Of a DNA stretch of 64,000 bases, positions 48,631 to 58,535 are shown in pieces. Within the stretch, counting starts at the first letter, position 1, and every line of letters begins with the position of its first letter. Source of the DNA: Symbiodinium natans (taxonomy: Eukaryota > Sar > Dinophyceae > Suessiales > Symbiodiniaceae); NCBI GenBank assembly GCA_905221605.1, contig CAJNDS010002272.1, positions 112,501-176,500 of the forward strand, in the 5' to 3' direction. The notes under the pieces are model-generated. The model searched no databases. It saw nothing but the letters and a program-made list of their open reading frames with translations, and had not been told where the DNA came from. Position numbers and translations under genes: made by a program.

Positions 48631-49265
48631 GGGATCGCAGAGACCAGGTGCAGACCGAGGTGGTGGCTTTGCGACGACAGGTACAAGAGCTGATGAATGC
48701 TGGTTTTGGGAGACAGTCTGGGGGCGAGGCCGAGCAGGGAGTTGGTCGAGTTCCAGGAGGTCCTCAGGTGCCAGGGGATGATCCACTTCACGGAGTACCT
48801 CATGGAGGAGGCAGCTCACTTCACGGGACATCTCGAGCACAAGGTGGTCTTTCTGGAGCTGGCGTTCCTCAAGTTCCTCAAGGTCCTCAGCTACATGGAG
48901 TTTCGGGAGGTTCACAAGGGCCTCAGCTTCTTGGTGGTTTGGGAGGTCCTCCTCAGCTACCTGGTGTTTCGGGAGGTCTACAAGGTCCTCAGCTTCCTGG
49001 TGGTTCGGGAGGTCCACAAGGTCCTCAGCTACCTGGGGTTTCGGGAGGTCTACAAGGGCCTCAGCTACATGGTGGTTCGGGAGGTCTACAAGGTCCTCAG
49101 CTACCTGGTGTTTCGGGATCCTCAAGTTCCACAAGGTTTTCAGCTACCTGGAGGGCGCCAGCAGATTGGAAGTGGTGGTGTGTCGGGAGTTGGCCAAGTT
49201 CCTGGAGCTCCTCAAGCACCTGGAGGTCCTCAAGTGTATGGAGGTGGACCGCAAAGTGCAGGGGA
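48612..49265 (+). CDS. gag: Copia gag, middle part with a Gly/Pro/Gln minisatellite (frameshifted)
   Basis: Starts with a coiled-coil-like stretch (RDQVQTEVVALRRQVQELMN), then a repeat with the core SGGLQGPQLPGVSGG encoded by a 30-39 bp minisatellite (about 48,840-49,130). From about 49,115 the sense shifts to another frame (GRQQIGSGGVSGVGQVPGAP), and at about 49,265 to the frame of the next ORF. These joins are inferred from composition. Confidence 0.5.
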
Positions 49266-52200
49266 GTTGCCGTGGCCCGAACCAGTCGGCTGGTTCTGGG
49301 GCTGGAAATGTGGGCGGTTCCTCGTTTGGTGGAGGGATCGGAGATCAGCCGGGACTGGTTGGAATGTTGGCCGCAGGTATCCAGCAGCTCCAGCAGGCAC
49401 AGCTGAACATGATGAACCAGAAGGTGGGTCAGCCGGAGCAGGTGAAGCCTGGGATTGCAGCCTTGCCGGCATTGGATCCTCCTGGCGCTGAGGATAGCCC
49501 GGTCGTCATTCAAGACTGGATGGAGCTGATTGACGGGCCGATGCGAGACCTCAGTGATGGAAGTGGTGCTTGGTGGGAGGCCGTCAAAAGCGAGGTCTCG
49601 TTGCACTACGCGAAGTGGGTGGCAAGTACGCCCTACCAGAGGTTGGCTATGCAAGGGCCCTCTGGAATGGATTTGGACGACGGGCGGTACGCTCGTGTCA
49701 ATGCCCGAGCTGCTGGAATGTTGCTGGCAGCCTTGGCGCCTGAAGTCCCGAGGGACTTGGTGGGGAGGCAGTGCACTCGCAGTGCGGTGAAGATCGTCTA
49801 CCGGCTGTATGTTCAGTACTGCCCGGGGGGCGAGTCCGAGAAGCTGCACCTCCTGAAGTCGTTGACGGAGACTACCAAGGCAGCAGATGCAGAGCAGGCA
49901 GTGCGGGCGTTGCGTCAGTGGGAGAGATGGATGCAGCGAGCTCAAGGTATCGCTGTCACTTGCCCAGATCCGATGATCTTGGCTAGAGGGCTGTCGGTGA
50001 TCGTGGCAGGCGTGCTGCAGAAGAATGCAGACGCTGCATTCAGGACATCCCTGGTCAAGAACACTTTGATGGTCGACACGTCGCCTACGTTGGCCACTGT
50101 CATGCAGTACCAGCAGCATCTCAAGGCGGAGATGGAGACGCTGGCAGGTGTGATGGTGATGGGAAGCAGTCGTGGTGCAGAGCCCAAGGCCAAGCCTATG
50201 CAGGTTGAGGATGGGGCTACAGACCGCGACAAGGACAAGGATCGGGACAAGGGCAAGGGCAAGGACAGAGAGCGAGACAAAGGAAAAGGCAAAGGGAAGG
50301 AAGCCTTTGGAAAAGGAAAGGACGGCGAGCAGAAGATCTGTCCGTGGTTCGCCAAAAGTCCTGAAGGATGTCGCCGAGGGAAAACGTGTCGCTTCAAGCA
50401 CTCCTTCGAAGGGATCTCCAAGCGTGGGCGGTGCCTTGAATGTGGAGGTGAAGGACACATAGCGGCGGATTGTCCGACGAAGGCCTTGGCGTCGAGACCT
50501 TCGAGTTCTACTGGTGGAAAGGGCGGTGGTGGAGGCCACAGCCAACCGAGCCCGGCGAAGGAGCTTGCAGCCAGAAGCATGGTGTCGGAACCTGAGCCAC
50601 AGCCGACATCACCGGTGTCCACGACAACCTCAGCGTCGAGTCCCAACCCTGAGCTCCAGTCTGCGATGACTGATGCAGTGCAAGCTCTGAGGTCTTTGGT
50701 GGGAGAAGGAGCTGGAGGAGGACATCCAGGATTGGCATCGATCCAGAGGCAGCTGGATGAGCTTCGGTTGAGAGCCTTGAGGGTTGAAGACGTGGTGGTG
50801 CGACCTCGTGACGGAGATCCTCGGATGTTCAAGGCAGAATTGGATGTGCCAACGGTGCTCATTGACTCTGGGGCTACGAACATTCTTCGTCAACCTCGAG
50901 ATCCTCATGAGCTTCATGATGCAAACCAGGTGAGTGTGGTGCTGGCCAACAACGAGAGGACTCAGCTCTACCAGACGCCAGCGGGATCTATACTCACACC
51001 GTCTACAACGACTCAGCCTTTGTTGCCCATGGGAGACCTCGTTCGTGCTGGTTGCGAGATATCTTGGGGACGAAAGGGCTTGAAGATTGTGCACCCAACA
51101 CTTGGGGTGCTGCGAACCAGCGTGAAGGCTGGATGTCCGGAGCTCACCATGGCAGAGGCCGACAAGATCATCGAGCAGGTGGAAAACGCCAAGCTTCAAG
51201 AGTTTCGGGATGAGGTGCAAACCTTGCAGATGAAGCTGGAAGCCCTGAAGGTGGGCGCTAACACTGCACCGTGGACTACGCATCTCGACGACTACGTGGC
51301 TTCAGGATCGAGGAATGCTCTCTGGAAGGCGTTGATGGGGCCTGTGTTTGGGGAGCTACCTGAGGCTTTGAGGACAAGGCTGTGTTTGGAGTTGAACCTG
51401 GCGAAGGGTTGGGACTACTTGAAGGCCCTTCCACTTCCCCGACGGGTCAAGAAGTCCTTCTTGCAGGCGCCCGAGTGGATCCTGCATCTTCCTGCCCATG
51501 AGAACGAGGATGGCTTCCTGAAGGTCTTGGAGCAGGAGGGACGTATGATGTTGAAGGTGGCTGGTAACATTGAGCAGGATGTCTACCTGGCCTTGCTATG
51601 GGCTGCGGTCAAGGGCAAGCTGAAATGCATTGTGGCCGGTGGGGCACATGGGCCTGCTCAGGACGAGGCCGTCTTCGTGAAGTCTGCCCAGGTGAAGTTG
51701 CTGTACTGCCTGGCGAGCCCTGAGGAGAAGACTGGTTTTGTGTGGTCTGGTCCAGAGCGAAACCTGAACTGGGGTGAGTACAGCTATGGACAGCAGCAAG
51801 TGAGGTTGGGGGAAAGGTTCTTGGTGGCGACTGCAATGGACCGGGTGCTTTGTGACCAAGGAGCACTTGGATTGGCAGTGGCGAGGCCCACCGAGATCAT
51901 CACCAACTACAACATGGAGGTCTTGAAGGACAAGCGGGTGCAACCTGGGGAGCCAATGGGAAGAGAAGTCTCAGATGGTGGTTTGGCCTCAGGTTTGAAG
52001 CGAGTGGTGTTGGAGGTGGTATCCCGGGGTGATTTTGTCGTGGACCCTGCGACCCTCAGAGCAATGTCGCAGGAGCAGTGGCGAGACCACGTCAAAGCGG
52101 GTCACTACCCGGCACGAAGAGACTGCTTGCAATGCACCACGTACGGTGCGACAGGACATCAGCACCGGCGAGTATCCCACCCGAGTTTGTTTGTCCTGAA

Positions 52201-52639
52201 CATCGATATAGCTGGCCCCTTCCGCACCTTGGGGGTAAACCCACATGGAAGGGGGCGTCAGGAGCGAAACCGCAATCTTCGCTACATGCTGGTCGCGAAG
52301 TACACTCTGCCGGAGTCCTACATCACCAACGAGCTGGAGGAGACTGCGGATGACCCTGAGGTGGAGGCGCCTGAGGGTGAAGCAGACCCGTTTGCAGAAG
52401 ACGAAGGAGGTGGTGTTGGTTTGGTCGAAGAGGAGGGGATCGACTGGGATGACTACGAGCCGGATCTACCTGATGATGGTCCTGTACCTGATCCAGAGCA
52501 GGCTGAAGACCCTGATGAGGAAATAGTGGTTGGGACCAGGTTAAGGGAAATTCCGGAGGATGTGATGGACTGGCCGACATCAAAGGAAGCACGGTGGCCA
52601 GTGTGGTGCAGGGAATTGTCCTCTACCTCAGGAACCTGA
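49166..52639 (+). CDS. gag-pol: Copia Gag-protease-integrase (N-terminal) ORF
   Basis: 1,157 codons, of which those from about 49,270 are in the natural frame. Order: a helical Gag core (about 49,400-50,150); a lysine/aspartate-rich linker (KDKDRDKGKGKDR...); a CCCH finger C392-C402-C408-H412; a CCHC knuckle C423-x2-C-x4-H-x4-C; the aspartic protease motif DSGATN at D567; the integrase zinc site H975, H980, C987, C990; and the first integrase catalytic Asp D1014 (LNIDIAGPF). A strongly acidic insert of about 90 residues follows, before the ORF ends at 52,639. The protease cuts the polyprotein; integrase inserts the cDNA. Confidence 0.9.
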   Translation: MEVVVCRELAKFLELLKHLEVLKCMEVDRKVQGSCRGPNQSAGSGAGNVGGSSFGGGIGDQPGLVGMLAAGIQQLQQAQLNMMNQKVGQPEQVKPGIAALPALDPPGAEDSPVVIQDWMELIDGPMRDLSDGSGAWWEAVKSEVSLHYAKWVASTPYQRLAMQGPSGMDLDDGRYARVNARAAGMLLAALAPEVPRDLVGRQCTRSAVKIVYRLYVQYCPGGESEKLHLLKSLTETTKAADAEQAVRALRQWERWMQRAQGIAVTCPDPMILARGLSVIVAGVLQKNADAAFRTSLVKNTLMVDTSPTLATVMQYQQHLKAEMETLAGVMVMGSSRGAEPKAKPMQVEDGATDRDKDKDRDKGKGKDRERDKGKGKGKEAFGKGKDGEQKICPWFAKSPEGCRRGKTCRFKHSFEGISKRGRCLECGGEGHIAADCPTKALASRPSSSTGGKGGGGGHSQPSPAKELAARSMVSEPEPQPTSPVSTTTSASSPNPELQSAMTDAVQALRSLVGEGAGGGHPGLASIQRQLDELRLRALRVEDVVVRPRDGDPRMFKAELDVPTVLIDSGATNILRQPRDPHELHDANQVSVVLANNERTQLYQTPAGSILTPSTTTQPLLPMGDLVRAGCEISWGRKGLKIVHPTLGVLRTSVKAGCPELTMAEADKIIEQVENAKLQEFRDEVQTLQMKLEALKVGANTAPWTTHLDDYVASGSRNALWKALMGPVFGELPEALRTRLCLELNLAKGWDYLKALPLPRRVKKSFLQAPEWILHLPAHENEDGFLKVLEQEGRMMLKVAGNIEQDVYLALLWAAVKGKLKCIVAGGAHGPAQDEAVFVKSAQVKLLYCLASPEEKTGFVWSGPERNLNWGEYSYGQQQVRLGERFLVATAMDRVLCDQGALGLAVARPTEIITNYNMEVLKDKRVQPGEPMGREVSDGGLASGLKRVVLEVVSRGDFVVDPATLRAMSQEQWRDHVKAGHYPARRDCLQCTTYGATGHQHRRVSHPSLFVLNIDIAGPFRTLGVNPHGRGRQERNRNLRYMLVAKYTLPESYITNELEETADDPEVEAPEGEADPFAEDEGGGVGLVEEEGIDWDDYEPDLPDDGPVPDPEQAEDPDEEIVVGTRLREIPEDVMDWPTSKEARWPVWCRELSSTSGT

Positions 52640-54818
52640 ACCTTCCTGTTCGGACAAGGCAGCACAGTTCACCAACAAGGGGTTGGTGCAATGGCTGCAT
52701 GGTCAAGCGATTCGGGTGACTACAAGTGTGCCCGGAATACCTCAGGGAAATGGTGGCGCTGAGGCAGCCATCAAGACGATCAAGCAGCGAGCTAGGACAG
52801 CCTTGGCATCGGCGAGGTTGGACCTGAAGTTCTGGCCATGTGCAGCTGAAGCAGTGGCGGCACAACAACGGGCCAAAGCGTTGTCACAGGTGTCAAAGCT
52901 GGCAATGACGTTTGGAGCTAAGGTGATGGTGAAGCGGAGAGCTTTCGCCTCAGGAGGAAAAACGGTTCGAAGGGAGTTTGAGCCTCGATGGGTCGAGGGA
53001 GTGTACCTGGGCTTGAGCAACTCGGTGGACGATGGCCACCTGGTGTATGCAGAGGACTCGTTTTTGCATACCAAGAACGTGAAGCCCAAGGCAGCCCTTG
53101 TGGATCCGGGACCTCCTGAAGTTGAACCTGGAGATGGCGTCTTCGAGTCCTTAGCGCCCAATGAAGGGGATGAGCCGAGCCGAGGAGGGGACGGTTCTGT
53201 GCGACGTCGCCTGACTGGAAAGGGTCCACCGCGTATGGCCCGTGCAGTGTCTGGCGAGTTGGTAGAAGTGGAGCAGCAAGATGGTGATGCTGTTTCGGAG
53301 GCTGAAGCGTTTGCTCGCGAGGTCTTGTACGAGGAGTGGGAGATCACGTCGGAGATCGTTGAGGAGCTGTTCGAGCTACTTCCAGGAGATCCTCCACCTC
53401 GAAAGTGCGAAGAGAGACCAGGTGAGGATATGGAGGAAGAGAAGGCCTGGTCGTCGGGGGCGTTCATCCGGGGGGGCATTGGTGGTCTTCGAGCCAACAC
53501 CCGGAAGTTCCCGTATGTCACCAGGGTGATCAATCGCTTCATCGAGAACCACACTGCTCACTTGGACAGCAGGTGGAATTCCTTCGTGATCTTCAAGAAC
53601 TCTAAGACGGTGATGCATCGGGATTCCCACAATTCCAAGTATCAGCCATCGTACCTGGTGCCAATTTCTCAGTTCACAAAGGGAGGTTTATGGGTTGAAG
53701 GAGTGCCCGAAGGTGAAACCCCAGTGAAGCTGAAGGAGAAGTTGGGCCACATCAAGGAGTTTGTGGACGATGGTGGTGGGAGACAACCAATTGTGTTTCT
53801 TCCGAGGAAGTGGCACGCTACCCAGGAGTGGGAAGGCAATCGGCTAGTGGTGGCAGCATACTCCATCAGGGACTTTCACCGAGTGAAGAGTGAGGAGCAG
53901 GAGGTGCTGAACGATTTGGGCTTCGTCACGGCGGAGGAAGTCCTGGATGAGGAGACGACTGGCGATTCGGGAGATCAACGTGGCTTCCAAGTACCTCAAC
54001 ACGCTACTGGGTCTGGTGGTGACGGGCAGCAGCAGGTTCGGTTGAGACCAATGCGAATGACTACTGACGTCAATGTCCTGGCAGCGTACTTGGAAGGGCA
54101 CGAGGTTGAGCCGTTCACGGTGAATTGGCGAATGGACTCATTGCCAACTGAAAGGCAAGTGTTCCAGGCTGCTAGGAAGGAGGATCTGGCCTATCAGTTC
54201 TGGAAGCAAAAGGATCGCTTGGAGCTCATCTTGTCGGAGGATTCTGAGCCGGTGCTGGAGAGGAGAGTCACCGAGCAGGTGATTGGATCACCTCGGTATC
54301 GGTTGATCTACATGGCAACGGTCACCATGGTGTGGAATGGCCCCGGTGGTACTTCGGCAATCTTTGGGTACTATGTGGAGTCTAGGCGAGACACCAAGTA
54401 TCTCTACGTGAGCTGGGTTGAGGCCACGCGGGAGGAGTACATCCACGAGACCGAGATGACTCGAGCGTTGCAAGAACTGCCAACACGGGGGGCAGCTTCT
54501 ACAGTTCCTGCAGGTCCAGCAAGAGCGGGAGCAGTCATGTCCAACAATACCACCTTCGCGGTGAATCCAAGGGAGAGGTCTAGATCGAGAGATCAGGAAC
54601 CGAGAGATCCCAGCAGTTCGGTTCGCCTGAACAAGTTCACTGGACCGAATCCTCATGCCTTACCACTTCAGCCGGTGAATCGAAGAATGGAACTGATCAC
54701 CAGGTTTGTGAGGCTTCAAGAGGATGAGTACGAACGATGGGAAGCGGATGTTCACAGCGGGCAAGAGGTGATTGACGTCTTTCGTGGACAGAGATTCTGC
54801 CCGTGGATGACACCGTAG
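52640..54818 (+). CDS. pol: Copia integrase (C-terminal) with 2OG-Fe(II) oxygenase-like domain
   Basis: Opens in the integrase core: Asp of CSDKAAQF at 52,653 and Glu of NGGAEAAIK at 52,761 complete the DDE set. A short preceding piece (VASVVQGIVLYLRNLNLPVR) lies in yet another frame. At about residues 258-405 (counted from 52,683) is a domain unusual for copia: H312 and D314 in VMHRDSHNS, then GGLWVEG, then FLPRKWHATQEWEGNR with H378 and R387. HxD...H...R is the metal and 2-oxoglutarate binding signature of Fe(II) dioxygenases. The substrate is unknown. After it come a linker and another unassigned region (SAIFGYYVESRRDTKYLYVS). The frame ends at a TAG at 54,816. Confidence 0.8.
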
Positions 54819-56620
54819 ATGAGGTGGTGCCAATGTTGGTGTACAACAGCATGGAAGATTGGGAGACTGAGCCTGAGGTCTACATGGTCACGGAGGACGG
54901 TTTCCGAAGGCATTTGGTCACCATCATGGATGTGCAGGAGTTTCCGGTGGTGGACCCCACGCCTGAGAACACGTTGGACTGGGAGGAGCTGGTGGTCGTC
55001 CAGGTGTACAACATGTTCCTTGGAAGGGTGGAGTATCTCCTGTATTGGGACCGGAGGGTGGTGGTGGAAGAGGCACCATTGCCGGCGTTGCCATGGATGG
55101 GACGTAGGGACCCTCCTGGACAAGATGATCGGGAACCTCGCTTGGCACCAATGAGGGTGGAAACTGCGAGGGAGAACAAGCTCATCGTCGACGACATGAT
55201 GTTGTTCGAGGAGGTTGAGTTTGAGGAGCTGGGCGAGCCAGAGGAATCCTGGATGGAGCCTATGCTTAGGAAGGCTACCTCTGAGGGCCTGTACACCCCA
55301 GGGATTGAAGCGTTGCTGAACGACCTGAAGGAGGACGAGGTGCTTCAGGTTGTGCACACCGTTGACCCGAAGGAGGCAAGTGAGGCGATTGAAAAGTGGA
55401 AGAAGCCTATGGCCAAGGAGGTCGACTCGATGGTGGGCATGAACGCTATCCACAAGATTTGGGGTGAAGATGCGAGACGTTTCCGGGCCGATCCAAACTC
55501 AGTGGTGGTGCCGTCCAAACTCGTGTACACAGTGAAGCCTCCCACAAGGCCTGAGGAGGGGAAGTACCGACGACGAGTGAGGGCGGTGGCTTGTGGAAAC
55601 TTCGCCAATGAGGGCCTGGAGGTGGGCGATTTGTATGCTGCAGGGGCTACAATTGATGGAGTTCGAATTGTGGTCGCAGAAGCCAGTGCCAACAAGTGGA
55701 GCATTGGAACGGATGACGTGAAGAACGCCTTCTTGGCTGCACCACTACCAGCGGGTCGTGGGTACGCAATGGAGCCTCCTCGGGCAGCGATCAGAGCTGG
55801 CCTGGCCGAGGAGGGGGAGCTGTGGGTCGTGGACGCTGCAGTCTATGGTTTCAAGAAATCGCCAAAGTGGTGGACGGACCATCGCAACTCAAGGGCAAGG
55901 CTTGCAACGTGGAAGGACGATGATGGGAAGCCGGTGAAGTTGGAAGGCTGCTTGACGGACGTCAACCTCTACAAGGTCCTGAAGGAGGAGAAGCCTGGAA
56001 CGTGGACTTTGACGGGCTTGGTGGTCTTCTATGTGGACGACGTCTTGGCGGCCGGGCCGGATTCCATCTTGCGATGTTTCTTCGGATGGTTGGGCAGTCA
56101 ATGGGAGACCAATGGCTGTGAGATGGTGGAGCGAGGAAAACCACCTGTCCGGTTTCTGGGCCTGGAGATTAGCATGCTGGACGATGGGACCTACTGTGTG
56201 GGTCAGCAGGGCTACCTTCAGGAGTTGGTTCGAAGCCGGGAAGTCAAGTCCTTCAGCAAGCTGCCAATGGCGAGAGAGATCCCGGAAGGGAATGTGATGG
56301 AAGAGCAAGATCCGAGCATGGTGAAAGAGGCACAGCAGCGGTGTGGAGAGCTGTTGTGGGCTTCCCAACGTGGGAGACCAGATTTGGCATTCCCAATGGC
56401 AGTGATGTCTTCGTTGGTCACGAGAAATGCAAGGGAGGCTGTGAAGATGGGCAAAAAGATGGTGGCCTACATCAACAGCACCCTCGACAAGAAGTTCTTC
56501 TTGCCGGACCACGAGCATGCCAACGACTTGGTCCTGTTTACGGATGCCAGCTTTGCACCCACTGCTGCTCAAAGTTACTCAGGGGCTGTTGTCTTTTGGA
56601 GGGGTCATCCGATCCTTTGA
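54803..56620 (+). CDS. pol: Copia reverse transcriptase and start of RNase H
   Basis: In -1 phase to the previous ORF, overlapping it by 16 bp. The RT fingers/palm carry DVKNAFLAAPL (D305), AVYGFKKSPKWW, the catalytic FYVDDVLA (D412, D413) and FLGLEISMLDDGTYCVGQQG. RNase H begins at LFTDASFAP (D581). The ORF then ends at a TGA at 56,618 in the middle of the domain (VVFWRGHPI), with the sequel in another frame. Copies the element RNA into DNA. Confidence 0.9.
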   Translation: MDDTVDEVVPMLVYNSMEDWETEPEVYMVTEDGFRRHLVTIMDVQEFPVVDPTPENTLDWEELVVVQVYNMFLGRVEYLLYWDRRVVVEEAPLPALPWMGRRDPPGQDDREPRLAPMRVETARENKLIVDDMMLFEEVEFEELGEPEESWMEPMLRKATSEGLYTPGIEALLNDLKEDEVLQVVHTVDPKEASEAIEKWKKPMAKEVDSMVGMNAIHKIWGEDARRFRADPNSVVVPSKLVYTVKPPTRPEEGKYRRRVRAVACGNFANEGLEVGDLYAAGATIDGVRIVVAEASANKWSIGTDDVKNAFLAAPLPAGRGYAMEPPRAAIRAGLAEEGELWVVDAAVYGFKKSPKWWTDHRNSRARLATWKDDDGKPVKLEGCLTDVNLYKVLKEEKPGTWTLTGLVVFYVDDVLAAGPDSILRCFFGWLGSQWETNGCEMVERGKPPVRFLGLEISMLDDGTYCVGQQGYLQELVRSREVKSFSKLPMAREIPEGNVMEEQDPSMVKEAQQRCGELLWASQRGRPDLAFPMAVMSSLVTRNAREAVKMGKKMVAYINSTLDKKFFLPDHEHANDLVLFTDASFAPTAAQSYSGAVVFWRGHPIL

Positions 56621-57861
56621 GGCTTCGAAGCAATCACTGACCGCTTTGTCGAGTGCCGAGGCGGAGGTGATCGCGGTGTCCGATGGGGTGGCTTTGCTTC
56701 GAGCGGTGAGGTCGGTGTTGGAAGACTTGGGACTGAAGCCAGCACGGATCGTGGTGAAAGTGGATTCCACAGCTGCGATTGGAGTTCTGACTGGCGAGGG
56801 ATCGTGGAGGACGAGACACCTCAAACTCCGACACCACTGGATCCGGGAGATGATTGCCACGGGCCAGATCGAGTTGGAGCACCAGCCAGGACAGGGACAG
56901 CTCGCGGATGTTTTGACAAAACAAGTGCCCCAGGCGAGGCTTCAGGAGGTCTTCGACGAGTGGAGTTTGCGAGATGGGCCCCCTGAACTTCGTGTACTAC
57001 GTGGACAGAAGCAGGTCAAGTTCGAAACCACGGCGGTCAACAGCAGTCTTGAAGCAGCAGCAGTCAACAGCAGTCGTGAACCCACAGCAGCAGTCAACAG
57101 TAGCAACAGCAGGACGCTAGAAGCAGGGGTGAAGTTCCAGGCTGATTGGGCGTTGAAGTTAGCTACGATGTGCTCTATGGTGTGTGGGGTTAAGGGTGAC
57201 GCGACGACTTCTGTGCAGCTGAAAGAAGCTCTGGCTTCAGACTGGGAGATGTGGCTGGTGGTCTTGATACTGGTTACAGCTGTGGTGGCTGTGTGGGAAT
57301 GCTTGAAGGGCTCTACAAAGAAGGTTGTGAGCTTGAAGGCGATGAAATCGGGAGAAAAGGCCGAACACCGTGAAGTGTTGGCGTTGCTGGCCAAAGCGAG
57401 GAGCCTGGAGGAAGAAGAGAGGCTTCGTCATTTGGCTGCGAAGTATTTTCCAGAGCGTCGTGAAGCTGGACCCTCTACATCAGTGCAGGTGAGAGATGGG
57501 GTGACCTCAGTGCGTGTGGGTGGTTTGGGCGAACCTGGTGGAGTTGGACCGAGGGCAAGCAGTGCTCCGGTCAATCGAGTGGTTGCCTTGGATCCTACAG
57601 CCCTATTTCCTGAACGTCCTGTACGAAGAGACATTGGGGTTCAGACACATGAGATGCCGCCGGCTTCGACACCGACGGTGGTGCAGGTTCCGTTCGATGG
57701 GGTCCTGTACCATGGTCCTGGAGGAGATTGCGACCACTGGCATCGTGGATGTTGGGGTCTTCGCAATGTGGACCAGGTGTCGCAGAGGACGCTGTGCAGA
57801 TGCTGTCGAGAAGCTGGTGGACAGTCGCTATATGGGCATGGTGGGCAACAGCGAAGCTTGA
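56610..57861 (+). CDS. pol: Copia RNase H and a C-terminal tail with a membrane-like helix
   Basis: Continues RNase H: SFEASKQSLTALSSAEAEV, KVDSTAAIGVL, TRHLKLRHHWIRE and LADVLTKQVP, all hallmarks of copia RNase H. After it the frame runs on for about 300 codons. It includes AVNSS repeats, a hydrophobic helix (MWLVVLILVTAVVAVW), a coiled-coil-like charged stretch and a cysteine/histidine end (GDCDHWHRGCWGLRN, then LCRCC). Ordinary copia Pol stops near the RNase H end, so the tail is an extension. The TGA at 57,859 is the stop. Confidence 0.85.
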
Positions 57862-58088
57862 GACCTACCAGAACGGGCTGAATGGGCTTGCGAGAAGAGC
57901 GAGCTTGTTGGGCCGTGGCGTGGAAGTTGGACGTTGGCCGTGTGAGAAGGGAGGCCACAGGTTCGACAGAAGATGGTGTATAGGGCCATTGGCCAGTCTT
58001 GAGGACCCACCGCTTGGAGAGCATGGGTACCTATGGCAGTCAGTTGGATTGCCAAAACGCCTTGTGAGCCTACCTTGACAGGTGGCTC
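57862..58088 (+). other. 3' untranslated region of the copia element
   Basis: About 230 bp between the pol stop and the purine tract. No motif recognised. Confidence 0.5.
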
Positions 58089-58097
58089 AAGGAGGGG
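58089..58097 (+). promoter_or_regulatory. Polypurine tract of the copia element
   Basis: AAGGAGGGG directly before the TG of the 3' LTR. Confidence 0.8.
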
Positions 58098-58441
58098 TGA
58101 TGAAAGGTGTGGAATGAGACGCACCCTGTGGCTTTGGCCATGTTGGTTCCAGGACATGCCGTAGGCATCGGAACACAAGAAGCAGTTGCAGCATAAGACA
58201 TGCAGGCAACAGGTCGCATGTTGTTGTTCTGTGTCTTTGTGCGTTGTGGTCGTGTGGTCGCCTTCTGTGGTAGGGGTAGGACCGCCTGACTGGCCGATGG
58301 ACTTCGTGCTGCAGTGTGAGGAAAAGTGAGCCTCTGGTGGTGCAGCTGTGTTCGTACAAGGAGTACAAGCCACACAGACAAGAGCCAAGCACTCCAAGCT
58401 GCCATGTCGTTTGCTGGACCTCATGAGCCCCGCGCTCTTGA
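58098..58441 (+). repeat. 3' LTR of the copia element
   Basis: 344 bp, read as identical to 47,689-48,032, followed by the CCCTT duplication. Confidence 0.95.
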
Positions 58442-58446
58442 CCCTT
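58442..58446. other. Target-site duplication CCCTT (right)
   Basis: Matches 47,684-47,688. The flank continues as CCCTAAA-type repeat to about 58,500. Confidence 0.8.
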
Positions 58447-58535
58447 AACCCCAAACCCTAAACCCTAAACCCTAAATCCTAAACCCTAAACCCTAAACCC
58501 CCCTTTACCCCCCTTTACCCCCCTAAAGTCCCAAG

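Larger units (their letters stand above)
47689..58441 (+). mobile_element. Full-length Ty1/copia LTR retrotransposon
   Basis: 10,753 bp with 344-bp LTRs that I read as identical, a 5-bp target duplication CCCTT, a copia-type primer site and a purine tract. Domain order is gag (CCCH and CCHC fingers), protease, integrase, a 2OG-Fe(II) oxygenase-like domain, reverse transcriptase and RNase H, which is the copia order with integrase before reverse transcriptase. The reading frame changes at about seven places, so this copy is probably unable to make its own proteins even though the LTRs say it is young. It is inserted in telomere-type repeat. Confidence 0.95.

Noticed and set aside
49097-50545. 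482-codon minus-strand frame opposite copia gag
   Set aside because: Antisense shadow of a GC-rich coding strand; the plus strand carries recognisable Gag and zinc fingers.
54803-54818. A programmed -1 frameshift site between the integrase/oxygenase ORF and reverse transcriptase
   Set aside because: The phase is right but I see no slippery heptamer, and other frame changes in the same element are plainly indels.
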